Part shown: one piece after another, positions 36,456-48,091 of the stretch | How the letters are laid out: every line of letters begins with the position of its first letter | How positions within the stretch are numbered: the stretch's first letter is position 1 | Source of the DNA: Bradyrhizobium sp. Tv2a-2 | GTDB taxonomy: Bacteria > Pseudomonadota > Alphaproteobacteria > Rhizobiales > Xanthobacteraceae | Direction of reading: 5' to 3' | Length of the DNA stretch: 64,000 nucleotides | Assembly: GCF_000472425.1 (NCBI RefSeq) | Contig: NZ_AXAI01000016.1 | Coordinates: forward strand, 1-64,000 | Position numbers and translations under genes: made by a program | Notes under the pieces: generated by a model | Databases searched by the model: none | Told to the model about the DNA's origin: nothing | What the model saw: the letters and a program-made list of their open reading frames with translations, nothing else

Positions 36456-37166
36456 ATGGACGACTGGATCGACTACTACGATTCCACGCACACGATCTAC
36501 GCGAGCAAGCGGCATCGCGACCTGCATTTCGAGCTGATTGCGCGCGACATTAAAAGCTACATCTCCGCGCGCGACCAGGTGGTGCTGGACTATGCCTGCG
36601 GCGAGGCCTTGTCGGCTGGCAAGGTCGCGGAGGCGTGTGGCCTTCTGATCCTGGCCGAGCCGGCGCCCGGCGTGCGCGGACGGCTGATCGCGCGCTTTGC
36701 GCCCTACACCAAGATCAAGGTGCGCTCGCTCGAGGACGTCAGGAAAATGGCGGAAAACTCGGTCGATCTGGTCGTGATGAACTCGGTCGTCCAATACATG
36801 ACGGCAGACGAGTTCGATACCGCGCTTGCCGTCGTCCGCAAGCTCCTCAGGCCGTCCGGACGGCTCGTGCTCGGCGATATCCTGCGCCCCGAGGTCGGCA
36901 TGCCGACCGACGTCTATGCGCTGCTACGGTTCGGCGCGAAGCACGGCTTCCTGAAGGACGCCCTCTGGGGTCTTGCCGCAACCGCCCTGTCGGACTACCG
37001 GCAATTGCGCGCGCGCGTGGGCCTCATGCGCTACAGCGAGACCGAGATCATCGAGAAGCTCGCCAAGGCCGGGTTTGCCGCCTCCCGCGCCGGCCAGAAT
37101 ATCGGCCACAACCCCTGGCGCATGACCTTCGTCGCTCACCACGCGCTGGTCCGAGCCAAGCCCTGA
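36456..37166 (+). CDS. Class I SAM-dependent methyltransferase
   Basis: 236 residues. Motif I is VVLDYACGEALSAGKVAEAC, then LLILAEPAPGVRGRL at motif II, SVDLVVMNSVVQYMTADEFD at motif IV and LLRPSGRLVLGDILRPEVG at the post-I region. The acceptor substrate is unknown. No signal or membrane anchor is evident, though a hydrophobic GLAATAL stretch lies near 170. Followed by the tRNA-like gene after 72 bases. Confidence 0.87.
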   Translation: MDDWIDYYDSTHTIYASKRHRDLHFELIARDIKSYISARDQVVLDYACGEALSAGKVAEACGLLILAEPAPGVRGRLIARFAPYTKIKVRSLEDVRKMAENSVDLVVMNSVVQYMTADEFDTALAVVRKLLRPSGRLVLGDILRPEVGMPTDVYALLRFGAKHGFLKDALWGLAATALSDYRQLRARVGLMRYSETEIIEKLAKAGFAASRAGQNIGHNPWRMTFVAHHALVRAKP

Positions 37167-37238
37167 GTTTTTGAGCCCGGTTAGGGTTAACTGCAGGTCA
37201 AGGTAGCCTGTTCCGGTTCTATCGGCGAAGATCATCGC

Positions 37239-37314
37239 GGCCCGGTGGCGGAAGCGTCAACGCGAGGGCGGTGCAACGCCCTTTATCCTGGTTCAAATCC
37301 AGGCCGGGTCTCCA
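37239..37314 (+). tRNA. tRNA-Cys-like gene (GCA) with an abnormal anticodon loop
   Basis: 76 bases with encoded CCA. The acceptor stem GGCCCGG/CCGGGTC forms seven pairs (one G-U), the T arm CCTGG-TTCAAAT-CCAGG is perfect, the discriminator is T as in tRNA-Cys, and GCA follows a T at the U33 place. But the anticodon arm AGGGCGGTGCAACGCCCT has either a 5-bp stem with an 8-base loop or a 6-base loop with the inner G-C paired; seven is not possible. The D loop lacks the usual GG. It may be a second, odd tRNA-Cys, a frameshift-type tRNA, or a decaying copy. Confidence 0.6.
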
Positions 37315-37370
37315 AGCTTCGCTGCTTGCGCAGCTATGCTTGCTCGGTACGCCAGCCCCAAACTGGCAGC

Positions 37371-37739
37371 TCAATCAGCCGCTACCAGTTCACATCGAGG
37401 GAATTGCAGGCGCTCGGCATCGCGGGCGGCGGATTTGATGACCGCATCGAGCAGGCCGGGGAAACGGGCGTCCAGGTCCTGGCGGCGCAGCCGCTGATAG
37501 CGCGTGGTCCCGACGATGCGGGTTTCGATCAGTCCTGCCTCGCGCAGCTTCGCGAAGTGGTAGGCGAGATTGGATTTCCCGCTGAATGCATTGAAGTCGC
37601 CGCAGCGCAGCTCCCGCGCCGCCTGATCGTTTCCGGCAAGGGTGAAGACAATCGCAAGCCGGGTCGGATCGCTGAGGCAATCCAGTACCGTAGGCAGCTC
37701 GATCTGCTCACGTGTGGGGTGCAGGGGCGTGCGGCTCAT
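37371..37739 (-). CDS. ArsR-family transcriptional regulator
   Basis: 122 residues from ATG 37739. Helix-turn-helix with LPTVLDCLSDPTRLAIVFTL, FSGKSNLAYHFAKLREAGL as recognition helix and TRIVGTTRYQRLRRQDLDA as wing. No obvious metal-site cysteine pair beyond Cys46. It diverges from an MFS gene, and two identical 18-bp palindromes lie between them, so it probably represses both genes in response to an unknown ligand exported by that carrier. Confidence 0.9.
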   Translation of the reverse strand: MSRTPLHPTREQIELPTVLDCLSDPTRLAIVFTLAGNDQAARELRCGDFNAFSGKSNLAYHFAKLREAGLIETRIVGTTRYQRLRRQDLDARFPGLLDAVIKSAARDAERLQFPRCELVAAD

Positions 37740-37775
37740 GCTGCCAAGATATTGCCAACAGACATGGTTTGCAAT

Positions 37776-37793
37776 GTTCAATATTTTTTGAAC
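37776..37793. promoter_or_regulatory. ArsR operator 1 (GTTCAA-N6-TTGAAC)
   Basis: Perfect 6-bp half-sites with an AT-rich six-base spacer TATTTT, 37 bases upstream of the arsR start. Identical half-sites recur at 37823-37840. Confidence 0.8.
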
Positions 37794-37796
37794 AAA

Positions 37797-37824
37797 TTGA
37801 CATTGCGCGTCGACGACCAATAGT
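37797..37824 (+). promoter_or_regulatory. Probable promoter of the MFS gene
   Basis: TTGACA at 37797-37802 and AATAGT at 37819-37824, 16-base spacer. Operator 2 overlaps the -10 end, so repressor would block polymerase. Confidence 0.5.
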
Positions 37825-37840
37825 TCAATGGAAATTGAAC
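37823..37840. promoter_or_regulatory. ArsR operator 2 (GTTCAA-N6-TTGAAC)
   Basis: Second exact copy of the half-sites with spacer TGGAAA, centred 47 bases from operator 1, which is about four and a half helical turns. Confidence 0.8.
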
Positions 37841-37867
37841 TTGTTCCCATTGAGCATCGAGGGCGAC

Positions 37868-39039
37868 ATGAACGTGTTCTGGCTGGCCCTGGCGGCGTTC
37901 GCGATCGGCACCGAGGCTTTTGTGATCGCCGGGCTGTTGCCGGCCATTCCGCAGATCTGCAGATTTCGGCGCCCGCAGCCGGGCAGTTGGTGACGGCTTA
38001 CGCGCTCGCCTATGCCATCGGCTCGCCCATCCTGGCGGTCACCTTCAACAATGTCGACCGCAAGGCCGTGCTGACACTCGCCCTGTCCAGCTTCATCCTG
38101 AGCAATCTGCTTGCCGTCGTCGCGCCCGGCTTTCCCCTGCTGATGGCGTCCCGCATATTGATGGCGCTTGGCGCTGGCCTCTGCACGCCGACTGCGCTCG
38201 GGGTCGCCGTTGCGATCGCGCCGCCCGAGCGGCGGGGCCGCGCGGTTGCGCTGGTCACCTCCGGACTGACGGTCGCGACGGTCGTCGGCGTGCCCATCGG
38301 CACCATGATCGGCAACCAGATCGCCTGGCGCGCCACTTTCGTCATGGTCGCAGCGCTCGGCGCCATCGCGCTTACCGGCATCCTGCTGCGCCTGCCCAGG
38401 GGATTGCCGGCCGGCACCGCAACACTTGCGCAACGCCTCGCGGTCGCACGGCACACCGACATGCTCTATGCGCTGGCGACCACCACACTCTGGGCCGTCG
38501 GCGCCCTCACCGTCTTCACCTATCTCGCGATCCCGTTGCGCGGTATCGGCTTCAGCGCGTCGGAAATCAGCCTGGCTCTGCTGGTCTTCGGCTCGGCGGC
38601 CGCGATCGGCAACCTGTTCGGCGGCCATCTCGCCGACAAGTTGGGCAACACGCCAACTGCGGTGCTTGGCCTTGCGGGCATGGCGACTGCACAGATCCTG
38701 CTGTCGGCGGCGCTCAAGTTCGCGAGCCCCGATCTTTCCCGCTATATCGTGCTCTTGATGATTTTCGGCTGGGGAATCTGCGGCTGGGGCTTCTACCCGG
38801 CCCAGCTCGCGAGCATCATCCGGATCGAGCCGCAGGCGGCGACGATCGCGGTGTCGCTGAACGCCTCCTTCATGTATCTCGGCTTTGCCATTGGCGGGGC
38901 GCTTGGCGGCATTGTGCTGTCCACGCTGGGCCCAACCTATTTGGGCTTCGTCGGCGGTTCGAGCGTTGCTGCGTCGCTGCTGGTCCTGCTGCTCCGCGGG
39001 CGGCGGAAACGGTTCAAACTGGCTAAAATTGCCGGTTGA
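37868..39039 (+). pseudogene. MFS efflux transporter, frameshifted near the N terminus
   Basis: From ATG 37868 the product starts MNVFWLALAAFAIGTEAFVI then AGLLPAIPQ, a normal drug-antiporter helix 1, but the frame then runs to a stop at about 37993. The adjoining frame carries the rest, from LQISAPAAGQLVTAYALAYA through twelve-helix MFS sequence to 39039. One missing base near 37951-37955 (CCGCAGATCTG where CCGCAGGATCTG would restore PQDLQI) explains both. Everything else, including the ERRGRAVALVTSGLTVATVV region, is intact. Either a recent inactivation, a phase-variable site or a sequencing error. Partner of the divergent ArsR. Confidence 0.8.
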
Positions 39040-39119
39040 TGGGCGTTTAAGGGCCTTTCGCCGCTGAAGAAACTGGTCTAAAGACCGGCTCGCGCGCGGC
39101 GATCACGCGCTCTTGGCTG

Positions 39120-39151
39120 AAGGGGACGCGCTGCATGCGCGCCCTTTTTTT
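39120..39151 (+). terminator. Rho-independent terminator before carB
   Basis: AAGGGG-A-CGCGC pairs with GCGCG-CCC-TT around a TGCAT loop, followed by T7. It ends transcription coming from the MFS gene, or could act as an attenuator for carB, whose ATG is 29 bases downstream. Confidence 0.6.
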
Positions 39152-39179
39152 GTGCCCAATTTGCCCTCCGCGAGAGTTG

Positions 39180-42644
<3,465 letters not shown>

Positions 42645-42851
42645 TTGCTGGCCGGACTGAACGTCCCCGCTAAGTAATTGGCAGTAAAGCTGGACTTGGC
42701 TGGAACCACCGGCCATGCGGCGACCTTGTTTCGGCTCGGAGATGGGTAGGATTGGCACCGGTTCACGCAAGCCCGGGCCATCCTGACGAATTGCGAATTT
42801 CGTGGAGGACCCCACAGCCGGGTTCCGCACGACTGAAGGACAGAGAAGACG

Positions 42852-43325
42852 ATGGAAAAGGTTCCAATGACCTCGCTCGGTTATGCGGCGCTGGAGGACG
42901 AGTTGAAGCAGCGCCAGACCGTGAACCGTCCGCGCATCATCGAGCATATCGCCGAGGCGCGTTCGCATGGCGACCTCTCGGAAAACGCGGAATATCACGC
43001 CGCCAAGGAGGAGCAGTCGCACAACGAGGGCCGAATCGCCGAACTCGAGGACAAGCTCGCGCGTGCCGATGTGATCGACATCTCGAAGCTTTCCGGCGAC
43101 GTCATCAAGTTCGGCGCGACCGTGACGCTGGTCGACGAGGACACCGAGAAGAAACAGGTCTGGCAGCTCGTCGGCGAGGTCGAGGCCGATGCCAAGAAGG
43201 GCCGCATCTCCATCACCTCGCCGCTCGCCCGCGCCTTGATCGGCAAGAAGAAGGGCGCCTCCGTCGAGGTGAACACGCCCGGCGGCGCCAAGGCCTATGA
43301 GATCACCAAGGTCGAGTGGCGCTGA
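42852..43325 (+). CDS. greA: Transcription elongation factor GreA
   Basis: 157 residues. The N-terminal coiled coil has RPRIIEHIAEARSHGDLSEN and AEYHAAKEEQSHNEGRIAEL, with the acidic DLSENAEY tip that enters the polymerase secondary channel. The C-terminal FKBP-like domain has FGATVTLVDEDTEKKQ and ends EITKVEWR. It rescues backtracked RNA polymerase by stimulating transcript cleavage. It follows carB after 207 bases and has its own strong terminator. Confidence 0.97.
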   Translation: MEKVPMTSLGYAALEDELKQRQTVNRPRIIEHIAEARSHGDLSENAEYHAAKEEQSHNEGRIAELEDKLARADVIDISKLSGDVIKFGATVTLVDEDTEKKQVWQLVGEVEADAKKGRISITSPLARALIGKKKGASVEVNTPGGAKAYEITKVEWR

Positions 43326-43355
43326 CGGCAGCCTCCACCGTTCATTTTTCCTTAC

Positions 43356-43384
43356 AAAAAGCCGCGTGTTTCACGCGGCTTTTT
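43356..43384 (+). terminator. Rho-independent terminator of greA
   Basis: Perfect 13-bp stem AAAAAGCCGCGTG / CACGCGGCTTTTT with TTT loop, 31 bases after the stop; works in both directions. Confidence 0.95.
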
Positions 43385-43519
43385 GTTGCATTGCTGTTCA
43401 CCGGCATGTGATCCGTAACAGCCAAGCGGCGCGCTTTTTTGTGATGGGCGCTTGGCCGCCCAGCGACCGCTGATCGCGATCGTGCTTACAGGATAGTTAA
43501 AAAAGGGGGATGACAAGAA

Positions 43520-43915
43520 ATGGACCAGATGTTCTCGAAATGGCAGCCGATCGCGCTCAGTCTGCTGCGATTCATCACGGGTTTGGTGCTGTTCCAGTTC
43601 GGAGTGGCCAAGATTCTCAAGTTTCCGCCGGGCTCGCCGTTTGCAAAAGTCGAGATCACGTCGCTGTTCGGCGTTGCCGGCTGCATCGAGCTGGTTTTCG
43701 GTGCCCTTCTGATCCTGGGCTTCTTTACCCGTCCGGTGGCCTTCATCCTGTCCGGCGAAATGGCGTTCGCCTATTTCATCGAGCACTTCCCAAAAAGCTT
43801 CTTCCCAGTGATCAATGGCGGAAGCCTCGCGATCGCGCTCTGCTTCACCTGCCTCTATCTGGCGACCTCAGGCGGCGGACCGGTCAGCATTGATGCCGCG
43901 ATGGGCAAGAAATAA
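43520..43915 (+). CDS. DoxX-family membrane protein
   Basis: 131 residues, four membrane helices: SLLRFITGLVLFQFGVAKIL, SLFGVAGCIELVFGALLILG, PVAFILSGEMAFAYF and INGGSLAIALCFTCLYLATS. GGGGG lies some ten bases before the ATG. DoxX-type proteins are inner-membrane proteins, some tied to thiol or oxidative stress; no specific role can be given. Converges with the Lrp gene. Confidence 0.9.
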   Translation: MDQMFSKWQPIALSLLRFITGLVLFQFGVAKILKFPPGSPFAKVEITSLFGVAGCIELVFGALLILGFFTRPVAFILSGEMAFAYFIEHFPKSFFPVINGGSLAIALCFTCLYLATSGGGPVSIDAAMGKK

Positions 43916-43948
43916 CTGTGCGAGATAACGAGGGGCTGATGCTCGCCG

Positions 43949-44428
43949 TCAGCCCCGCACCTTGACCTCCAGCGGCACCGCCGCGTCGTATTTCGAATTG
44001 TGCAGGACCAGCGAGGTCCTGACATTGCGGACATGCGGCGCGGCGGTCAGGTGCGTGACGAACTCCTGGAACGTGGCCATGTCGGGCGCGACGCATTTGA
44101 GGATGAAGTCGACCTCACCTGAGAGCATCCAGCATTCGCGCACCAGGGGCTCGGCCCGCACGAACTCCTCGAAGGCCTTCAGATCGGCGTCCGCCTGGCT
44201 CGACAGGTGCACGGAGGCAAACACCGTCACGTCGAAGCCGAGCTTGCGGGGGTCCAGGAGCCCGCGATAGCCTTGGATGTAGCCCTCCTCCTCCAGCGTC
44301 CGGACCCGGCGCAGGCAGGGCGGCGGCGAAATCCCGACGCGCTTGGCGAGTTCGACATTGGTGATTCGCCCATCGGCCTGGATCTCCCTCAGGATCTTGA
44401 GGTCGATCTCGTCTAGATTCTTCGACAC
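43949..44428 (-). CDS. Lrp/AsnC-family regulator
   Basis: 159 residues from a GTG at 44428 giving VSKNLDEIDLKILREIQADG, the normal family start. Helix-turn-helix: ITNVELAKRVGISPPPCLRR. The ligand-binding RAM domain has GFDVTVFASVHLSSQADADL, RECWMLSGEVDFILKCVAPD and TSLVLHNSKYDAAVPL. Such regulators sense amino acids and form octamers. It diverges from trxB with a 278-base spacer that should contain both promoters. Confidence 0.93.
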   Translation of the reverse strand: MSKNLDEIDLKILREIQADGRITNVELAKRVGISPPPCLRRVRTLEEEGYIQGYRGLLDPRKLGFDVTVFASVHLSSQADADLKAFEEFVRAEPLVRECWMLSGEVDFILKCVAPDMATFQEFVTHLTAAPHVRNVRTSLVLHNSKYDAAVPLEVKVRG

Positions 44429-44706
44429 GGGATTATCGTTCCTGGAACTTTGCTGGCGCCGACGCAGGTTGCGGCAGCACTCTGTAGCGCAGTCCGGGCC
44501 CATTGCGCAATTTTATTGCGCGTGCGGTGCGCAATCGCTTTGTCGTGAATGGAAAATTCGCCGACTTGGATTGCAGTTCTTGCATAGCTAGCCACATGTC
44601 TTAGACTTGGATTTGACACTTTCGGTGCCGCCGCGATGCCTTTCCGGGCTTTCCCCGCGCCAGCGCTGACCAGCCCCAGTCCAGTCACTCAAGGGACGCC
44701 GAGCCC

Positions 44707-45672
44707 ATGTCCGCGCCTATTCATGCCAAGGTCGTCATCATCGGCTCCGGTCCGGCCGGCTACACCGCGGCGATCTACGCCGCGCGCGCCATGCTGGAAC
44801 CGGTGCTGATCCAGGGCATTCAGCCGGGCGGGCAGCTCACCATCACCACCGACGTAGAGAACTATCCGGGCTTCGCCGACGTCATCCAGGGACCCTGGCT
44901 GATGGAGCAGATGGAGAAGCAGGCGCGCCATGTCGGCACCAAGATCGTCACTGATCTCGTCACCAAGCTCGAGACCGCGCGCCGCCCGTTCCGCCTGACC
45001 TGCGACAGCGGCGACGTCTATCTCGCCGACACTGTGGTGCTCGCGACCGGTGCGCAGGCACGCTGGCTCGGCATTCCCTCCGAGGAGACGTTCAAGGGCT
45101 TTGGCGTTTCGGCCTGTGCGACCTGCGACGGCTTTTTCTATCGCAACAAGGATGTCGTGGTGGTCGGCGGCGGCAACACCGCGGTCGAGGAAGCCCTGTT
45201 CCTGACCAATTTCGCCTCGACGGTGACCATCGCGCATCGCCGCGATCACTTCCGCGCCGAGCGCATCCTGCAGGAGCGGCTGTTCAAGCATCCCAAGATC
45301 AAGGTCGTCTGGGACAGCGTCATCGACGAGATCTGCGGCGACGAAAATCCCGCCAAGGTCACCCATGTCCGGCTCAAAAACGTGAAGACCGGTGCGAAGT
45401 CCGAGCTTGCCGCCCATGGCGTGTTCATTGCGATCGGCCATGCGCCGGCGACAGAGCTCGTGCAGGGCCAGATCAAGCTGAAACCCTCCGGCTATGTCGA
45501 GGTCGCGCCGAATTCGACGGCGACCTCCGTACCCGGCCTGTTTGCGGCCGGCGATGTCGCCGACGAAACCTATCGGCAGGCGGTCACCGCCGCCGGGCTC
45601 GGCTGCATGGCCGCGCTCGAGGCCGAACGCTTTCTCGCCTTGCGTGCCAGTGAGCGCGCGGCAGCGGAATGA
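44707..45672 (+). CDS. trxB: Thioredoxin reductase
   Basis: 321 residues. FAD-binding GSGPAGYTAAIYAARAML, redox-active CATC (Cys137, Cys140) in SACATCDGFFYRNKDV, NADPH-binding VVGGGNTAVEEALFLTNFA and the late FAD motif GLFAAGDVADETYRQAVTAA. It reduces thioredoxin using NADPH. The LysR gene follows eight bases after the stop, so the two are one operon. Confidence 0.97.
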   Translation: MSAPIHAKVVIIGSGPAGYTAAIYAARAMLEPVLIQGIQPGGQLTITTDVENYPGFADVIQGPWLMEQMEKQARHVGTKIVTDLVTKLETARRPFRLTCDSGDVYLADTVVLATGAQARWLGIPSEETFKGFGVSACATCDGFFYRNKDVVVVGGGNTAVEEALFLTNFASTVTIAHRRDHFRAERILQERLFKHPKIKVVWDSVIDEICGDENPAKVTHVRLKNVKTGAKSELAAHGVFIAIGHAPATELVQGQIKLKPSGYVEVAPNSTATSVPGLFAAGDVADETYRQAVTAAGLGCMAALEAERFLALRASERAAAE

Positions 45673-45679
45673 AATCAAC

Positions 45680-46603
45680 ATGGCCAGATCACGCGACGGA
45701 TTTACCGATATGGATTGGGACAAGCTGAAGGTGTTTCACGCGGCGGCGGAAGCAGGGAGCTTTACGCATGCCGGCGAGCAGCTCGGACTGTCGCAGTCGG
45801 CTGTTTCGCGCCAAGTCAGCGCGCTGGAGCAAGAGCTGTCGGTCTCGCTGTTCCATCGTCACGCCCGCGGGCTGATACTAACCGAGCAGGGCGACCTTCT
45901 GTTCCGCACCGCGCATGACGTCTTCATGCAGCTACAGGCGGCGCGCGCCAAGCTCACCGACAGCCGCGAGCGGCCGAGCGGCGACCTCAAGATCACCACC
46001 ACGCCTGGCGTCGGCATCAACTGGCTGATCCCGCGGCTTGGGGAGTTCACCGCGCTCTATCCCGAAATCCGCATCCAGCTCATCGTCACCGACGAGGAGC
46101 TCGACCTCTCCATGCGCGAGGCGGATGTGGCGATCCGCACCCGCAAGCCGACCCAGCCGGACCTGATCCAGCGCAAGCTGTTCTCGATCGGCTTCCACGC
46201 CTATTGCTCGCCCGAATATGTCAAGCGCTTCGGAACGCCGCGGACGCTGGATGACCTCGATTCCCATCGCATCATCACGCTGTCCGACGGACAGGTCGCG
46301 CCGCACTTGCAGAACCGCAACTGGCTGGTCGAGGCCGGGCGCAATGGCAGCGGTCCGCGCGAGGCCTATTTCAAGGTCAACAACATCTTGGGATTGGTGC
46401 GCGCCTGCCAGCAGGGACTCGGCATTGCCGCACTGCCGGATTACCTGGTCGAGGACAACAACCGCCTGGTGCAACTTTTCGGCGAGTCGGATTCAATCCA
46501 GCTCGACACTTACTTTGTGTATCCCGAAGAGTTGAAGACCGTGGCGCGCGTGCAGGTGTTCCGCGATTTCGTGGTGAGCAAGGCACAGCGCTGGCCGTCC
46601 TGA
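45680..46603 (+). CDS. LysR-family transcriptional regulator
   Basis: 307 residues from ATG 45680; a second ATG at 45710 (MDWDKLKVFH) is also plausible. Winged helix-turn-helix DKLKVFHAAAEAGSFTHAGE then LGLSQSAVSRQVSALEQELS, and a type 2 periplasmic-binding-like effector domain with GVGINWLIPRLGEFTALYPE and GLGIAALPDYLVEDNN. Effector and targets unknown. Position after trxB suggests redox-linked control, which is inference. Confidence 0.93.
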   Translation: MARSRDGFTDMDWDKLKVFHAAAEAGSFTHAGEQLGLSQSAVSRQVSALEQELSVSLFHRHARGLILTEQGDLLFRTAHDVFMQLQAARAKLTDSRERPSGDLKITTTPGVGINWLIPRLGEFTALYPEIRIQLIVTDEELDLSMREADVAIRTRKPTQPDLIQRKLFSIGFHAYCSPEYVKRFGTPRTLDDLDSHRIITLSDGQVAPHLQNRNWLVEAGRNGSGPREAYFKVNNILGLVRACQQGLGIAALPDYLVEDNNRLVQLFGESDSIQLDTYFVYPEELKTVARVQVFRDFVVSKAQRWPS

Positions 46604-46634
46604 TTTCCGCATGTCTGACATGCGGCTTCCCCGG

Positions 46635-46664
46635 TTGCCGCATGGTGCGAGCGCGGATCATAAT
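46635..46664 (+). promoter_or_regulatory. Candidate promoter of small RNA 1
   Basis: TTGCCG (46635-46640), 18-base spacer, CATAAT (46659-46664). Start would be near 46671. Confidence 0.4.
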
Positions 46665-46670
46665 GTTCTT

Positions 46671-46808
46671 ACGCTGAGCATTCGCGTTGCGCATTTGTCC
46701 CCCTCCTCCAGTGGCGCGGGAGCTCAGTAATCCCTCTTGGAAGGTGATTGTGTCGGCCTCACGTGGCCAATACCTCAAGCCGGGCTCTATTGAGCCCGGC
46801 TTTTTTTC
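46671..46808 (+). ncRNA. Candidate small RNA 1
   Basis: No gene on this strand accounts for the very strong terminator at 46778-46808 (AGCCGGGCTC-TATT-GAGCCCGGCT then a T-rich run), which lies about 175 bases after the LysR stop. Together with the upstream promoter-like boxes it defines a transcript of about 138 bases. It has an anti-ribosome-site stretch CCCCCTCCTCC (46699-46709), typical of regulatory RNAs in this group, and shares GGGAGCTCAG (46718-46727) with the next candidate. The terminator could alternatively belong to the LysR message. Confidence 0.45.
46778..46808 (+). terminator. Strong rho-independent terminator
   Basis: Perfect 10-bp stem with TATT loop followed by TTTTTTTCTTTTT. 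Confidence 0.95.
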
Positions 46809-46848
46809 TTTTTCGATGCAAAAGCGTTGGGTGCGCATCTGGCAGCCG

Positions 46849-46877
46849 TTGACAGCAGTGTGAGCGAGCTTCATCAT
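46849..46877 (+). promoter_or_regulatory. Candidate promoter of small RNA 2
   Basis: Consensus TTGACA (46849-46854), 17-base spacer, CATCAT (46872-46877). It lies right after terminator 46778-46808. Confidence 0.5.
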
Positions 46878-46883
46878 TTACGC

Positions 46884-47011
46884 ATGGTCACGAATTCGTG
46901 CAGGAATATGCAGTCGAAAAAAGCGCCCCATCCGGGGAGCTCAGATCGACGCACGCGTTAGACCATCACGCCTGACCGATCCGACACCCCGCCGCGAGCG
47001 CGGGGTTTTTT
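46884..47011 (+). ncRNA. Candidate small RNA 2
   Basis: About 128 bases from the predicted start to the terminator ACCCCGC...GCGGGGT followed by six T (46986-47011). No open frame with a ribosome site lies inside. GCCCCATCCGGGGAG forms a small hairpin and GGGAGCTCAG at 46935-46944 is shared with candidate 1. The dapA-like gene starts 41 bases after this terminator, so the RNA could instead be its leader and attenuator. Confidence 0.45.
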
Positions 47012-47051
47012 ATTGCTCCGTCTCCGGCATTCAACCTCAAGGAGATGGACC

Positions 47052-47993
47052 ATGAACGACCTTCGAACCCGCCTGCAAGGCCTCTGGCTGCCGCTGGTCA
47101 CGCCGTTGCGCAACGGTGAGATCGACCAGACCTCGCTGCGGCGCCTGGTTCAACACTACACGGCCTCACCGATCGACGGGCTGATCCTCGCTGCGACCTC
47201 GGGCGAGGGCCTGCTGCTGTCCACATCCGAACTGGAGCGGCTCGTGGATCTGGTGCGGACAGCGCTCGACGATGCGCCGCGCCAGTTGCCGATCTGCCTC
47301 GGTCTTGCCGGCGCCTCGACCGCGATGATGCGCGATGCGATCGACGAGACCGCGGCATGGCCGATCGACGGCTATCTGATCTCGAGCCCCTATTATCTGC
47401 GGCCGTCGCAACGCGGGTTGCACCAGCACTTCACCGCGCTTGCCGACCACGCCTCGTGGCCGGTCGTGCTCTACAACATCCCCTACCGCAGCGCCGTCGC
47501 GCTGACCAACGAGACGCTGCTTTCGCTCGCTGAACATCCGAACATCGTCGGCCTGAAGGATTGCTGTACCGACCGCGCGCAAACGATCGAGCTGTTGCGG
47601 CAGCGGCCCGCCGGATTTCGCGTGCTGACCGGAGAGGACGCGCAATATCACGATGCGCTGGTCGACGGCGCCGATGGCGGCATCCTGTTGTCGGCGCATG
47701 TGGAGACGGCCGGCTTCGCCGCCGTGCGCGGAGAACTTGCCGCCGGCAATCGCGGCGCGGCGCTTGCCGCCTGGCAGCGCGTCTCGGAGCTGACCAGGCT
47801 CCTATTCGCCGAGCCGAGCCCCGCGCCCGCCAAGCATTGGCTGTGGCGCACCGAGCTGATCGACAGCGCCGAGGTCCGCTCGCCTATCGTTGCGGTCAGC
47901 GACACGCTCGCAGCAACGCTGGACCGTGAGATTGCGTGCCGCGCCCTGGCGATGTCGGAGGCTACCACGCGAGGCCTGGTTAACGCGGAGTGA
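47052..47993 (+). CDS. Dihydrodipicolinate synthase (DapA) family protein
   Basis: 313 residues from ATG 47052 with AAGGAGATGG upstream. A TIM-barrel class I aldolase: GLWLPLVTPLRNGEIDQTSL, the LAATSGEGLLLS loop (DapA has TTGE), Tyr141 in VVLYNIPYRS and Schiff-base Lys169 in IVGLKDCCTD. All core residues fit the family, but the TSGEG variation and lack of other lysine genes leave open whether it makes dihydrodipicolinate or acts on another keto acid. Confidence 0.87.
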   Translation: MNDLRTRLQGLWLPLVTPLRNGEIDQTSLRRLVQHYTASPIDGLILAATSGEGLLLSTSELERLVDLVRTALDDAPRQLPICLGLAGASTAMMRDAIDETAAWPIDGYLISSPYYLRPSQRGLHQHFTALADHASWPVVLYNIPYRSAVALTNETLLSLAEHPNIVGLKDCCTDRAQTIELLRQRPAGFRVLTGEDAQYHDALVDGADGGILLSAHVETAGFAAVRGELAAGNRGAALAAWQRVSELTRLLFAEPSPAPAKHWLWRTELIDSAEVRSPIVAVSDTLAATLDREIACRALAMSEATTRGLVNAE

Positions 47994-48022
47994 GCGGATT
48001 GATCGCAATGCGCCTTCCCTTG

Positions 48023-48048
48023 CGCGCGGCTCTTTAAAGAGTCGCGCG
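48023..48048 (+). terminator. Near-perfect palindrome after the DapA-family gene
   Basis: CGCGCGGCTCTTT / AAAGAGTCGCGCG, 13-bp arms with one G-U pair and no T tract. A weak terminator or a binding site. Confidence 0.4.
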
Positions 48049-48091
48049 TATCAATGCTCGGCCAAAAATAAAAACAGCAGAGGGGGAAGCA

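Noticed and set aside
46377..46877. Minus-strand 166-codon frame across the LysR end and small RNA 1
   Set aside because: Overlaps lysR and a strong terminator; no ribosome site or family features.
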